Below are positions 1 to 8,525 of a stretch of DNA of 64,000 nucleotides, piece by piece. The notes under the pieces were generated by a model. The model did no database searches. It had not been told where the DNA came from and saw only the letters and a list, made by a program, of their open reading frames with translations. How positions within the stretch are numbered: the stretch's first letter is position 1; each line of letters opens with the position of its first letter. The position numbers were made by a program, and so were the translations under genes. The stretch comes from Cellvibrio sp. UBA7671 (GTDB lineage: Bacteria; Pseudomonadota; Gammaproteobacteria; Pseudomonadales; Cellvibrionaceae): the NCBI GenBank assembly GCA_002483145.1, contig DLHJ01000014.1:744001-808000 (forward strand), written 5' to 3'.

Positions 1-524
1 AATGGCATCATTGGATTGGCCCCGCCAGCCATGACCGACTGGATTTAAAACTGTCGCATTTGCACAAGCACCAATTGCCGTTGCACCGAACTGCAGAGGC
101 AAGAACACAATTGCAAACCTTGTATCCGGAAGCAACCGAATGGAAAACCGGCCTGTGTTTGCAGGGTTATTTATTTTCACCTGTACCGACGAAATACAGC
201 CCCGCTTTTAGCAACGAAAATCACGGCCACGGATACTGGTGGCATCTGCAGGATTTTTTGCAATACCTGCCGGAACATGCCGATATGCAATGGATTATTT
301 TCGAACGCAAGCGCTGGTTATCGCCCGCACATGTCAATGACAAAAATGAATTGGTACAAGGGGTCGATTTAATAAAGCAACTACAAAAGCAGATTGGTGA
401 AATGAAAAGGCCGCTATTGTTAGCGGCCTTGAAAAAAGCGGATTGTACGGATAACTTTTGGAGCGAAGCCTGGCGCGGTTTTGTCGTACCAGACAACTGG
501 CCACAACCCCAATCAATCGCGTAA
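1..524 (+). CDS. DUF1853-like protein, C-terminal part (5' end outside window)
   Basis: The reading frame is open from the first bases of the window, beginning Trp-His-His-Trp-Ile-Gly-Pro, so the true start lies upstream and only the C-terminal ~170 residues are visible. The HHWIGP start, the Asp-Arg-Leu-Asp-Leu-Lys stretch and the later Trp/Phe-rich part (EHADMQWIIFERKRWLSP) resemble the uncharacterised DUF1853 family of gammaproteobacteria; this is recognition by eye, not a search. No signal peptide or membrane segment is visible in this part. The stop codon is only two bases from the convergent stop of the next gene. Function unknown. Confidence 0.6.
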   Translation, partial: WHHWIGPASHDRLDLKLSHLHKHQLPLHRTAEARTQLQTLYPEATEWKTGLCLQGYLFSPVPTKYSPAFSNENHGHGYWWHLQDFLQYLPEHADMQWIIFERKRWLSPAHVNDKNELVQGVDLIKQLQKQIGEMKRPLLLAALKKADCTDNFWSEAWRGFVVPDNWPQPQSIA

Positions 525-526
525 GG

Positions 527-1681
527 TTACCTCTGCCCGAGCACTGCCACCCCATCGCGCAATACATAATTGTTGGTGTCCTTCAAAAACTGTTGCACCC
601 CCGCAGGGGTAAACAATTGCGGACAATTTTCCAACGCCAATGTGTTATAACCGTGCTGCGCCAATAAATGTGCAGCAGCGCGGCTGCGGCGACCGGAATC
701 GCAATAAAAAATATAGAGATTATCTTTAGCAAGCAAACGCGACTTTATCGCTAGAATATTCAAGGGAATATTTACCGCTTGCGGCAAATGCATTTCGCTA
801 TATTCTTCTTCACTGCGCACATCTACCGCCACAATGCCTTTGGCGATATGAGCTTCCAACTCACTCAATGCCAGAGTGGCAACACTCGGCTCTTTCAGCA
901 GACGATAAAAATCCTGTTTGTCCAAGCGCATCAGTACACCATCGGTACGCATCATCACAGTGGCGTTGCGCACGGTTTCATTTACAAGGGCATCTTCGCC
1001 AAAACAGCGGCCGACACTGATCGTTGCAAGGTGCTGCCGCTTATTATCACTGTGGCGAGTTACGTCAGCCTCACCCTCTTTAATGAAATAACATTGGTCA
1101 CCCATTTCACCCTGACGAATAATCACATCACCGGCATAGACGACTTGCGGGGTGAGACGCGAAAAAATTTGCTCGACATTGAGTGGCGGAACTTTGAAAA
1201 ACAAATTGGATTTTAAAACAATCATCATCCAATCAACGTCTTCATCCAGATCGCGCTCACGCGAAATAATTAACTGTAGATAATCCGCCACCTGGCTCCA
1301 GGTCAGCATTTTATCCAGACGTTCGCTGTCGATGCGCAACACACTACAATCTGTTTCGGCTACCGCCGTAAACTGACGGGGTTGCTGATGTGCAATGGGA
1401 AAAAGCGAAGACCGACCTTTAATTCGGGAGCAGGTGCCATCTTCAGCGGCCAAAGAAACATCACCATGCAGTAGATATACATGCTGTGCGTCGTAGTTGC
1501 CGGCGGTAAACAAAGTTTGTCCTGCGCAGACCGTCTCAACCACAGCATCATCCAACAATGCGAGCAAATGGCTTTCGCTCATATCTTTTAACGGCACCAG
1601 TGTGCGCGTTAAATTCAGATCGAATTCAACCGGCGGCACCTGGGTCGTCGTTGGAGATGAGGTAGTTTTCTGAGCTTGCAT
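527..1681 (-). CDS. Tandem cyclic-nucleotide-binding domains fused to a rhodanese domain
   Basis: Three modules are readable. An N-terminal cNMP-binding fold (about residues 25-130) lacks the phosphate-binding-cassette consensus. A second cNMP fold (about 155-265) carries FGEDALVNETVRNATV, which matches the FGE-x-AL...R-x-A nucleotide pocket. A C-terminal rhodanese domain (about 275-375) has the active-site loop CDSGRRS with Cys about 327. There is no helix-turn-helix and no signal peptide, so this looks like a cytoplasmic signalling protein in which nucleotide binding could control sulfur transfer (inference). The ATG at 1681 is preferred over the in-frame TTG at 1696 because AAGGA sits seven bases upstream of it. 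It converges with the DUF1853-like gene. Confidence 0.8.
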   Translation of the reverse strand: MQAQKTTSSPTTTQVPPVEFDLNLTRTLVPLKDMSESHLLALLDDAVVETVCAGQTLFTAGNYDAQHVYLLHGDVSLAAEDGTCSRIKGRSSLFPIAHQQPRQFTAVAETDCSVLRIDSERLDKMLTWSQVADYLQLIISRERDLDEDVDWMMIVLKSNLFFKVPPLNVEQIFSRLTPQVVYAGDVIIRQGEMGDQCYFIKEGEADVTRHSDNKRQHLATISVGRCFGEDALVNETVRNATVMMRTDGVLMRLDKQDFYRLLKEPSVATLALSELEAHIAKGIVAVDVRSEEEYSEMHLPQAVNIPLNILAIKSRLLAKDNLYIFYCDSGRRSRAAAHLLAQHGYNTLALENCPQLFTPAGVQQFLKDTNNYVLRDGVAVLGQR

Positions 1682-1789
1682 AACAACATCCTTCAAGATG
1701 ACAGCGACAACTTAAGACAACGTATTCACACAACTTTTCAATCACACAACACTATCCAGTGCAGAATTCATTACGGCTATTACAAACCA

Positions 1790-2731
1790 TTACGGGCAAA
1801 TAAAACCCCGTCGCCCCTGGAGCCCGCCAGAATGTATTGCAACAATTCGCGAGCCACGAGGCCAATACCCCTGTTGCGCGAGGGAATTCATTCCCCAAAA
1901 CAGTTTTAGGGTATAGACAGGATCAAGTGGTATACCGCTACTGCGCTCAAAATCTTGCCAAAATTGTGTCAGGTATTCAGGGTGTTTTTTTCCATAACCA
2001 CCCGCATGAAAGCCGGTAATCAAACGCCAGTTAGCATCGACACCAGATTTACAAATCTGGCGATAAGTAGTGGATATTGCATCACCCAAACCACCCTCAC
2101 CTTTTAAAACTGAAAAGCCCAGCGCCAGTTTGGTCCTATCAACTCCTGCCGCCAAACCTGCCACACTGGTCCCGGTTCCGCAGGCCATGCATACCGCAGT
2201 ATAGTCACCTTTCAACTGCTGCTCTAGCGCCTGCCCCAGCAACTGCATACCACGCGCGCCCGCCAGATTGGCGCCCCCTTCCGGGATAAGATAAAACTCG
2301 CCATAGCGGGACTGCAATTCAGCAAGCAATTCCGGCTCACTTTTATGCTGGTAATCCGTACGGCTGATAAAAACCAGCTGCATCCCCCAAGCTTCAGCAT
2401 CACTGAGCATCGGACTTAGTTGTGCAGGTCGCTCGCCACGCACCACACCAAATGTGTTGAAACCATAGCGATTTCCGGCTGCCGCCAGCGCGTGCAAATG
2501 ATTGGAATAAGCGCCACCAAAACTTAACAGGCGGGAAAATCCTTGCTCACGCGCAGCACGCAGATTAAAAAATAATTTGTAAAACTTGTTGCCTGATAAA
2601 TTTGGATCAATCAAATCGTCCCTACGCACCAAAACTTCAATCCCTGCATCAGTAAATACCTTATGCTCGAGTCGTTGCACAGGAACTTTTCGGGCGATAT
2701 CCAGTAATTCATCCGCCGAACCGATCAACAC
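1790..2731 (-). CDS. PLP-dependent D-cysteine desulfhydrase / ACC deaminase family protein
   Basis: Fold-type II PLP enzyme of about 313 residues. The N-terminal RRDDLIDPNLSGNKFYKL contains the SGNK lysine expected to bind PLP, followed by the FGGAYSNHLHALA substrate-binding stretch and the glycine-rich ACGTGTSVAGLA phosphate loop. The family includes D-cysteine desulfhydrase (D-cysteine to pyruvate, H2S and ammonia) and 1-aminocyclopropane-1-carboxylate deaminase; the sequence alone does not decide the substrate. The start is a GTG with AAGG about nine bases upstream. It begins 12 bases after the stop of the upstream coiled-coil gene on the same strand, so the two are probably co-transcribed. 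Confidence 0.8.
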   Translation of the reverse strand: MLIGSADELLDIARKVPVQRLEHKVFTDAGIEVLVRRDDLIDPNLSGNKFYKLFFNLRAAREQGFSRLLSFGGAYSNHLHALAAAGNRYGFNTFGVVRGERPAQLSPMLSDAEAWGMQLVFISRTDYQHKSEPELLAELQSRYGEFYLIPEGGANLAGARGMQLLGQALEQQLKGDYTAVCMACGTGTSVAGLAAGVDRTKLALGFSVLKGEGGLGDAISTTYRQICKSGVDANWRLITGFHAGGYGKKHPEYLTQFWQDFERSSGIPLDPVYTLKLFWGMNSLAQQGYWPRGSRIVAIHSGGLQGRRGFICP

Positions 2732-2743
2732 TATATCTAACCT

Positions 2744-4114
2744 TCAACGTCGTTCCGCCACCAATGAATAAGCCACCGCTTGATGCTGCGCACAGCGGTC
2801 GCTCTCGCCAGGGTGGAATTCTAACGGAGTTTCAAGCGCAGGGATGCTTCTACCGCACAGCTTGCCACGAGGATCAACTGCGTTGCAGCATGGCGATTTA
2901 TGGTGCTCAAGCCACGCGAGGTAGATCACTTCACTCACACCAGCCTTGTCCGCGGCATAAGCTTGTGGATCTTCGAGATAGCGGCCAATATCATCCAAGG
3001 CAATCGCTATTTCCCCCAGCCCCGGCAAGAAGACAACCAAATTGACACCTGCCTTAGTCAAGCGCCCCAGCAATTGATCACCGCTGTTTTTCAACAGCTG
3101 CTGATTTTCTCGCTTGAGGTTCACAATCTCGTCTTTCAATGCGCTCTCATTTTGATGGCGATAAAACAGTTCCACCTCGCGCATATCCAACATTTCGCGC
3201 AGCTCAGCAGTAGCAGCGCGAATTTTGGCGTCCAACTCCAACGCAAAATTTTCTTGCAGTACCTGCACTTGGCTGGATTCATCCTGCTGCGCCGCTTTGA
3301 GCTTATGCGCAAAATATTCGCGCATCCCCTCAATTTTGGTCGCCTGTACGTCCAGGGTATCTTTGAGATTGCGGTTGCGCTCAGTCAGCTCTTTGTTTTG
3401 CTGTTCAAACTGCTGATGCTTTTGTTGATAGGCCAGCAACCGCTGTTGATGCTCATGCTGAACGGCATGAAACTTGGCTTGGTGCTGATTCATTATGGTA
3501 GCAATGCGCAGGCGCTGTTCTTTAATCAGCATTGCCATTTTGTCGCGCAGCTCTTGTGCATAGTGATCGTGGAGTTTCTGCTCCAATGCCACTTGCTCGC
3601 GCTCTGCCTCCTTCGCAGACCTCACCGCCTGTACAGCTACAGCAGGTTTTGGCTCCTCCACAGGAGTGGGCTTAACAATCAACCCCAGGCGATTCGCCTT
3701 TACCGCTTTGCGCATAGCAACAAAACTATTATTGCCTCGCTGCATTAGCGGGTCCCACAAGCTTTTTTGGTGCCATGCTATGGAGCACTGGCTGTAACAC
3801 GCCAAACGGATAGCACCTGCGCCCATATCCGGTCCAGAACCGGCTGTTTCGATCAACTGGCGTAGTGGCACGTTCCAGCGACGGTCAACCATCCCCTTTG
3901 CATCAAAACCCAACAAAAAAAAGACCGCACCTGTAACACACAGAGAATGATCAATCTGCACATAGACGGCTTTAGCTGAAGCATTGGCAAAATCAGGAAC
4001 CGGGATAAAACCATCCAGGATGGCTTCAAATTCGGGATAGAGTAACTCACGGGAAATCTGCTCTTCCTGAAACAGAAAGACCGCTTCGAGTTGCTCTGCG
4101 GGAGAATTGGGCAT
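2744..4114 (-). CDS. Uncharacterised protein with long central coiled coil
   Basis: About 456 residues from the ATG at 4114; an in-frame TTG at 4207 would add 31 residues and is not supported by a clear ribosome site. The N-terminal ~130 residues look globular (ends with SLWDP). They are followed by about 200 residues of heptad-rich sequence full of Gln, Glu, Lys and Leu, a predicted coiled coil. The C-terminal domain contains several Cys/His (SPCCN, GKLCGRSI, ESDRCAQH) that could bind a metal. Related Pseudomonas proteins are, as far as I recall, only annotated as ParA-like or hypothetical; there is no Walker motif here. Probably in an operon with the PLP enzyme gene 12 bases downstream. Function unknown. 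Confidence 0.7.
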   Translation of the reverse strand: MPNSPAEQLEAVFLFQEEQISRELLYPEFEAILDGFIPVPDFANASAKAVYVQIDHSLCVTGAVFFLLGFDAKGMVDRRWNVPLRQLIETAGSGPDMGAGAIRLACYSQCSIAWHQKSLWDPLMQRGNNSFVAMRKAVKANRLGLIVKPTPVEEPKPAVAVQAVRSAKEAEREQVALEQKLHDHYAQELRDKMAMLIKEQRLRIATIMNQHQAKFHAVQHEHQQRLLAYQQKHQQFEQQNKELTERNRNLKDTLDVQATKIEGMREYFAHKLKAAQQDESSQVQVLQENFALELDAKIRAATAELREMLDMREVELFYRHQNESALKDEIVNLKRENQQLLKNSGDQLLGRLTKAGVNLVVFLPGLGEIAIALDDIGRYLEDPQAYAADKAGVSEVIYLAWLEHHKSPCCNAVDPRGKLCGRSIPALETPLEFHPGESDRCAQHQAVAYSLVAERR

Positions 4115-4398
4115 AGGCAATCGTCTCAAACCAAGCGGGTTATTACCGGGGAAGTTCTTGCAGTATAGAAAACCAACTACCACGAAAACGTGAACAACCA
4201 CCCGCAATAGCGACTTTTAGCCAGATTTGCGGCCTACTCGACGTAAATTACCGTTAAGTTTGATGTCATCAAAAACCACTGGTTATAGGGATCTGAAGGA
4301 AGCAGGAAAAGAGTTATGAGGAAACGGGGTAAACAGAAAGCAGTCTTGTGAGAGGAAATTACCGCGAGCCTTGCAGCAAAATGCTGCAGCAGCCCGGG

Positions 4399-4482
4399 TT
4401 AGATATCTGAGTAATCCTCAGTCATTTCATCGTCAGAGTCGTCGTACTGAACATCCAACAGGTCTTCTATATAGTCTTGCAT
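4399..4482 (-). CDS. 27-residue highly acidic micro-ORF
   Basis: A short ORF starts at ATG 4482 and ends TAA at 4399. It is preceded by a near-ideal ribosome-binding site, AAAGGAG, with eight bases to the ATG. The peptide has nine Asp and three Glu and no Lys, Arg or His; it begins MQDYIEDLLDVQYDD. A 7-bp perfect hairpin (TGCAGCA...TGCTGCA, near 4375-4391) lies just past the stop, without a T run. It is not a PqqA-type precursor (no E-x3-Y pair) and no maturase gene is nearby. The translation signals are the main support; function unknown. Confidence 0.5.
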   Translation of the reverse strand: MQDYIEDLLDVQYDDSDDEMTEDYSDI

Positions 4483-4711
4483 TGTTTATTACTCCTTTAA
4501 GGGAATGATTTTACGATGAGGCGTACAGCCTGATCAGAGACAGCCAAACAACCTAACTGTTCACGGACTTTACTCCTCAAAGCCCAAATTACCAATTGAA
4601 GATGACAATTTTATGTATACCCAATATTTATTAGCTAATAACCAAAAGTATGAGGGAATAGCATTTGAGCGGGAAACAGGCAGGACTAATGGCAGGCGGT
4701 TACATCAGGCA

Positions 4712-4742
4712 ATAAAAAACCCGCAACAAGTGCGGGTTTCTT
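4712..4742 (-). terminator. Intrinsic terminator downstream of the two tRNA genes
   Basis: On the minus strand CCCGCA-loop-TGCGGG is followed by TTTTTTATT. It lies just past the tRNA-Asp gene, so it probably ends a tRNA-Val/tRNA-Asp transcript. Confidence 0.8.
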
Positions 4743-4748
4743 GAATAG

Positions 4749-4825
4749 TGGCGGACCGGACGGGACTCGAACCCGCGACCTCCGGCGTGACAGGCCGGCA
4801 TTCTAACCGACTGAACTACCGGTCC
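4749..4825 (-). tRNA. tRNA-Asp (anticodon GTC)
   Basis: A 77-base cloverleaf on the minus strand. The acceptor GGACCGG pairs with CCGGTCC, followed by discriminator G and an encoded CCA. The D arm is TAGTTCAGTCGGTTAGAA, the anticodon loop CTGTCAC gives GTC (Asp), and the T arm contains GGGTTCGAGTCCC. It is very close to E. coli tRNA-Asp. Confidence 0.97.
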
Positions 4826-4886
4826 GCATATTTCTCAACACCTGCATTTTTACTTTATTGCCCTTGTTCATGAGAGCGTAAAAATG

Positions 4887-4962
4887 TGGTGGGCGGTACA
4901 AGACTCGAACTTGTGACCCATGCCTTGTAAGGGCATTGCTCTACCAACTGAGCTAACCGCCC
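4887..4962 (-). tRNA. tRNA-Val (anticodon TAC)
   Basis: A 76-base cloverleaf on the minus strand. The acceptor GGGCGGT pairs with ACCGCCC, then discriminator A and an encoded CCA. The D arm is TAGCTCAGTTGGTAGAGC, the anticodon loop CTTACAA gives TAC (Val), and the T arm contains AGTTCGAGTCT. It is about 61 bases upstream of tRNA-Asp on the same strand, so one transcript is likely. Confidence 0.97.
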
Positions 4963-5192
4963 CTCGTTGAGAGGTGCGCATTCTATCGAATCTGGCTGGG
5001 CTGTCAAACATTTTTTAGCTAAACATTTAAACTTTTTCAGATTCGCTTAAAAGCTCATCAATGGCGGATAAAAATGCAGCAAAAAAGATTCAGGAACACA
5101 CAAATTGAAGGTTCTGTACAGAATTCAAGTCGAATTAATCAAAAGCAAAGAGTAGATTATCGATACCCCAATCCAAAACCCACACATACCTT

Positions 5193-6599
5193 ATGACCGC
5201 AGACCCGTTCATCACCAGTTTCTCCCACAGCGATTCCAGCCCCTGGATGGGCATAGTGGTGATATTGCTGCTCGTACTACAAACATTATTAATTATTGGC
5301 TTACAGCGCAGCCGCCTGAGCAATAAGCGAGCGCGCAAAGCATTAAAAGAATCGCAAAAAGCACTGGAAGAAAAAATTCGCGAACGCACGGAAAGCCTCT
5401 ACACCACCAATAACCTATTGATCGATGAAGTCGCGCGGCACGAGCAGACCGGACGCCAATTGCGCGAGACTAAACTTTATTTACAAAGCATGATCAACTC
5501 CATGCCGTCGATTATTATTGGTGTAACCGCAAATGGTGATGTAACCCATTGGAACGCAGCTGCCGAAAACACCTTTGAAATTTTTTCCAATGAAGCGCTC
5601 GACCGAAAAATAATGGATTTGTTACCGCTCTTCCCCGTCACACTTAACGCAATAAAAAATTCCATCCGCAGCGGAGAGCCTCACTCAATACAACACACAC
5701 AGAACGATGAAGACGAAAAAAAACGTTACTTTGAAATTACCATTTATCCATTAATTTCCAGCACCCAACAAGGCGCCGTTATTCGTGTGGACGATGTGAC
5801 CCTGAAAGTCACCATTGAAAACCTGATGATACAAAATGAGAAAATGTATTCACTGGGCGAGGTAGCAGCAGGCATCGCACACGAAATCAATAATCCACTC
5901 AGTGTGATTTTGCAAAACGTGCAAAATATTGCACGTCGAACAGACGCCAACTTTCCCGTCAATCAAACTCGCGCAACGGAATTAGGAATTGATTTTCCGC
6001 AAGTAAATACCTATCTACACGCACGCGAAATTCCCCAGATGCTAGACTCCATTCGCGAAGCGGGCGAACGCTCCGCCACTATCGTGCGCAATATGCTGGA
6101 GTTTTCCCACAATTCACAGCGTAAAACCAGCTTGGTCGATATCAAACATCTCATCGAACAAACTATCGCACTGAACCGCAGTAGCTACCCCAAGCCGCAA
6201 AGTGAGCATGCATTGCAGATCATCACTGAATTTGCCGACCCAATGCCGCCCCTGCATGCTTCTGCCCCCGAACTGCAGCAGGTATTGCTAAATCTGTTGC
6301 GCAATGCAAAACAAGCGCTCGCAAGCAGCGCGATAGAACAACCTTGTATTTGGATTAGGACCTATCCACAAAACCACCATCTTGTGATCGAGGTTCAGGA
6401 CAACGGCCCCGGCATGGCCGATACTATTCGCCAACACATCTTTGAACCCTTTTTTACCACCAAGGAATTGGGTTCAGGAACAGGCTTGGGGTTATCTGTT
6501 TCTTATTTCATTATCACCGAGCGCCACCAGGGAACGATTGATGTAAAAACTGCGCCCGGCAAAGGCAGCAATTTTATTATCCAATTGCCTTTGCAGTAG
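5193..6599 (+). CDS. Membrane-anchored PAS sensor histidine kinase (orphan)
   Basis: 468 residues. One transmembrane helix (about 20-38) is followed by a coiled coil (about 42-95), a PAS domain (about 95-210), a HisKA dimerisation domain with phospho-acceptor His230 in GIAHEINNPLSVI, and a HATPase_c domain with an N box (LLNLLRNAKQAL), a G1 box (VQDNGPGM) and a G2 box (GSGTGLGLSV). It should autophosphorylate on His230 and pass phosphate to a response regulator, but none is encoded nearby. The segment after the helix resembles the linker of kinases that carry a periplasmic solute-binding sensor, yet only about 19 residues precede the helix; an in-frame stop at 5136 excludes a longer N-terminus. 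The ATG lacks an obvious ribosome site. Confidence 0.9.
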   Translation: MTADPFITSFSHSDSSPWMGIVVILLLVLQTLLIIGLQRSRLSNKRARKALKESQKALEEKIRERTESLYTTNNLLIDEVARHEQTGRQLRETKLYLQSMINSMPSIIIGVTANGDVTHWNAAAENTFEIFSNEALDRKIMDLLPLFPVTLNAIKNSIRSGEPHSIQHTQNDEDEKKRYFEITIYPLISSTQQGAVIRVDDVTLKVTIENLMIQNEKMYSLGEVAAGIAHEINNPLSVILQNVQNIARRTDANFPVNQTRATELGIDFPQVNTYLHAREIPQMLDSIREAGERSATIVRNMLEFSHNSQRKTSLVDIKHLIEQTIALNRSSYPKPQSEHALQIITEFADPMPPLHASAPELQQVLLNLLRNAKQALASSAIEQPCIWIRTYPQNHHLVIEVQDNGPGMADTIRQHIFEPFFTTKELGSGTGLGLSVSYFIITERHQGTIDVKTAPGKGSNFIIQLPLQ

Positions 6600-6638
6600 C
6601 AATCCATCACACAACTTATCGTTTACCAGGAAATAATA

Positions 6639-7370
6639 ATGATCAACGCACACTATTTTTACCTTGCAGCATTGAGTGCTGTATTCATGAGTGGCTGCGC
6701 AACCCCCCCCACAATCCCGGATGCCACCAGCATTGAAAAAGCAGCAACCCGTGTACTGAGCGAAACAGTTTATTTTTCTACACTGTTTTCCAGCTGCGCA
6801 GCCTTGGGGGGCGATACCGAGCTGGATGCAATCGACATTCAACAAAATTGGATAAACACAAACGCAAATTTGGTCGCTGCCGCCGATAGCTATTACAGCC
6901 AACAGCAAGCCAACAATACATTTACTTATGATGGCAAAACACTAGCGCCTGTCACTATTCGCCTTGTGATGGATGCGCGCAACCGTGCAACCAATGAATT
7001 AGCGTTAGCGCAACGCAGCCCGGTCAATAAACAAAAAACCTGCCAATTTCGCCTGGCGCAAATCAACGGCAACAAACTCCCATTGGCAAATGATCCACTG
7101 ATCGCGCCCTACCAGGCCGAGCTGCTTACCCATGTACCGCTCGACCTCAATATTGCCGATGCACCACAACTTGCTGGCGGACTATCAGGCGCATCTCAAG
7201 GTGCAACTTATTTCACCATTGCCAAAGCGCATGAATCCAGCTGCACCGCCGCTTATACACTGAGCATTGCCAATCAATGGCCGAAGGAAGCTTATGCCAA
7301 TTTCTGTGGTGAAAAAGCCGTGGACATCATCACCTGTGAATGGGGCAAATGTGAGACGAAGAAGTTATAA
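6639..7370 (+). CDS. Putative outer-membrane lipoprotein of unknown function
   Basis: 243 residues with a lipoprotein signal: a hydrophobic stretch ending FMSGC, with Cys20 as the lipidation residue and Ala-Thr after it, which favours outer-membrane sorting (known rule). The mature part is Ala/Asn-rich and has several further Cys that could form disulfides (SSCAALGG, SSCTAAY, FCGEKA, TCEWGKCE). No known domain was recognised. The ATG is preceded by AGGAAATAATA, a good ribosome site. It follows the histidine kinase by 39 bases on the same strand and a terminator follows, so the pair may be one operon. Confidence 0.75.
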   Translation: MINAHYFYLAALSAVFMSGCATPPTIPDATSIEKAATRVLSETVYFSTLFSSCAALGGDTELDAIDIQQNWINTNANLVAAADSYYSQQQANNTFTYDGKTLAPVTIRLVMDARNRATNELALAQRSPVNKQKTCQFRLAQINGNKLPLANDPLIAPYQAELLTHVPLDLNIADAPQLAGGLSGASQGATYFTIAKAHESSCTAAYTLSIANQWPKEAYANFCGEKAVDIITCEWGKCETKKL

Positions 7371-7381
7371 TGGGCCATACC

Positions 7382-7412
7382 AAGCCGCAGCCACCTGCGG
7401 CTTGTTTCTTAT
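7382..7412 (+). terminator. Intrinsic terminator after the lipoprotein gene
   Basis: AAGCCGCAG-CCAC-CTGCGGCTT is a nine-base-pair hairpin followed by GTTTCTTATTTT. It starts about 11 bases after the stop codon and ends just before the trmA start. Confidence 0.7.
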
Positions 7413-7415
7413 TTT

Positions 7416-8516
7416 ATGAGCCCCAGTATGACGCCCACAGATTTCTCCACCGCCAGCTACCAGCAGCAACTCGCCGAAAAACTTACAAAAATCCAGCAGG
7501 ATTTTGCCGAATTCTCGCTCCCGGAAATCAGCGTTTTCAGCTCCCCCGAAAAACATTACCGCATGCGCGCAGAGTTTCGCGTATGGCATCAACAAGAACG
7601 CACCGAATATGTGATGTTCACCCAGGACGAATTCAAACGCCCCTACCCGATCCATGAATTTCCCGTTGGTTCTGCATTGATGAACCAATTAATGACGCGC
7701 GTATTGCAGGAAATTAATAGCGATGATTTGTTGCGCCGCAAACTCTACCAAGTCGATTTTTTAACTACCCAAAGTGGCGAAGCACTGGTGACTTTGATTT
7801 ATCACAAACCGCTGGATGAAGCCTGGGTAGCCAAAGCACAATCACTGAAACAGTCGCTGGGAATCGATATTATCGGCCGCAGTCGTAAGCAGCGGTTATT
7901 GGTTGAACGCGACCATGTTATTGAACGTCTGAGCGTTGCAGGTCGCGAATATGCTTATCAACAAGTGGAGGCCAGTTTCACCCAGCCCAACGCAAAAATT
8001 TGCGAAGCTATGCTGACATGGGCGGTCGAAAATAGCAGAGGCTTGAGCGGGGATTTATTAGAGCTCTATTGCGGTAACGGCAACTTTACCTTGCCTCTTT
8101 CACAAAATTTCAGCAAGGTTTTGGCTACCGAAGTATCCAAAACTTCTGTGGAGTCAGCGCAATATAATATTGCTGCAAATCAGATCGACAACATCCAGAT
8201 TGCCCGCATGTCGAGCGAGGAATTTTCCCAGGCGATGGATGGCGTGCGCGAGTTTAATCGCCTGCGCCATGTCAATTTAGCGGATTACAATTTTTCTACC
8301 ATTTTTGTCGATCCACCACGCGCCGGGCTTGATCCACACACCACCAGTATTACCCAGCGCTTTGATAATATCCTGTATATTTCCTGCAACCCGGAAACAC
8401 TGCGCGAAAATTTAAAAACAATTACTCAAACGCACAGCATCAAAGCCTTTGCAATTTTTGATCAGTTCCCCTACACACACCATGTGGAATGTGGTGTGGT
8501 GTTGCAGAAAAAATAA
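7416..8516 (+). CDS. trmA: tRNA (uracil-54-C5)-methyltransferase TrmA
   Basis: 366 residues, the same length as E. coli TrmA. It methylates U54 of the tRNA T-loop using S-adenosylmethionine. Visible motifs are the SAM-binding loop LLELYCGNGNFTLPL, the FVDPPRAGLD motif, and YISCNPETL, whose Cys324 corresponds to the E. coli catalytic nucleophile Cys324. The C-terminal general base region FDQFPYTHHVECGVVL is intact. The N-terminal part lacks the TRAM domain and iron-sulfur cysteines of the RlmC/RlmD relatives, which supports TrmA. A second ATG four codons in (MTPTDF) is a possible start. It follows a terminator, so it probably has its own promoter. Confidence 0.95.
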   Translation: MSPSMTPTDFSTASYQQQLAEKLTKIQQDFAEFSLPEISVFSSPEKHYRMRAEFRVWHQQERTEYVMFTQDEFKRPYPIHEFPVGSALMNQLMTRVLQEINSDDLLRRKLYQVDFLTTQSGEALVTLIYHKPLDEAWVAKAQSLKQSLGIDIIGRSRKQRLLVERDHVIERLSVAGREYAYQQVEASFTQPNAKICEAMLTWAVENSRGLSGDLLELYCGNGNFTLPLSQNFSKVLATEVSKTSVESAQYNIAANQIDNIQIARMSSEEFSQAMDGVREFNRLRHVNLADYNFSTIFVDPPRAGLDPHTTSITQRFDNILYISCNPETLRENLKTITQTHSIKAFAIFDQFPYTHHVECGVVLQKK

Positions 8517-8525
8517 TTGGAAAAA

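Noticed and set aside
2900-3748. 282-codon plus-strand ORF inside the coiled-coil gene
   Set aside because: It is antisense to a gene with a convincing coiled-coil composition; its Leu/Gln-rich product mirrors that repetitive sequence.
4399-4482. Idea that the acidic micro-ORF is PqqA or another RiPP precursor
   Set aside because: No Glu-x3-Tyr pair and no radical-SAM or other maturase gene nearby.
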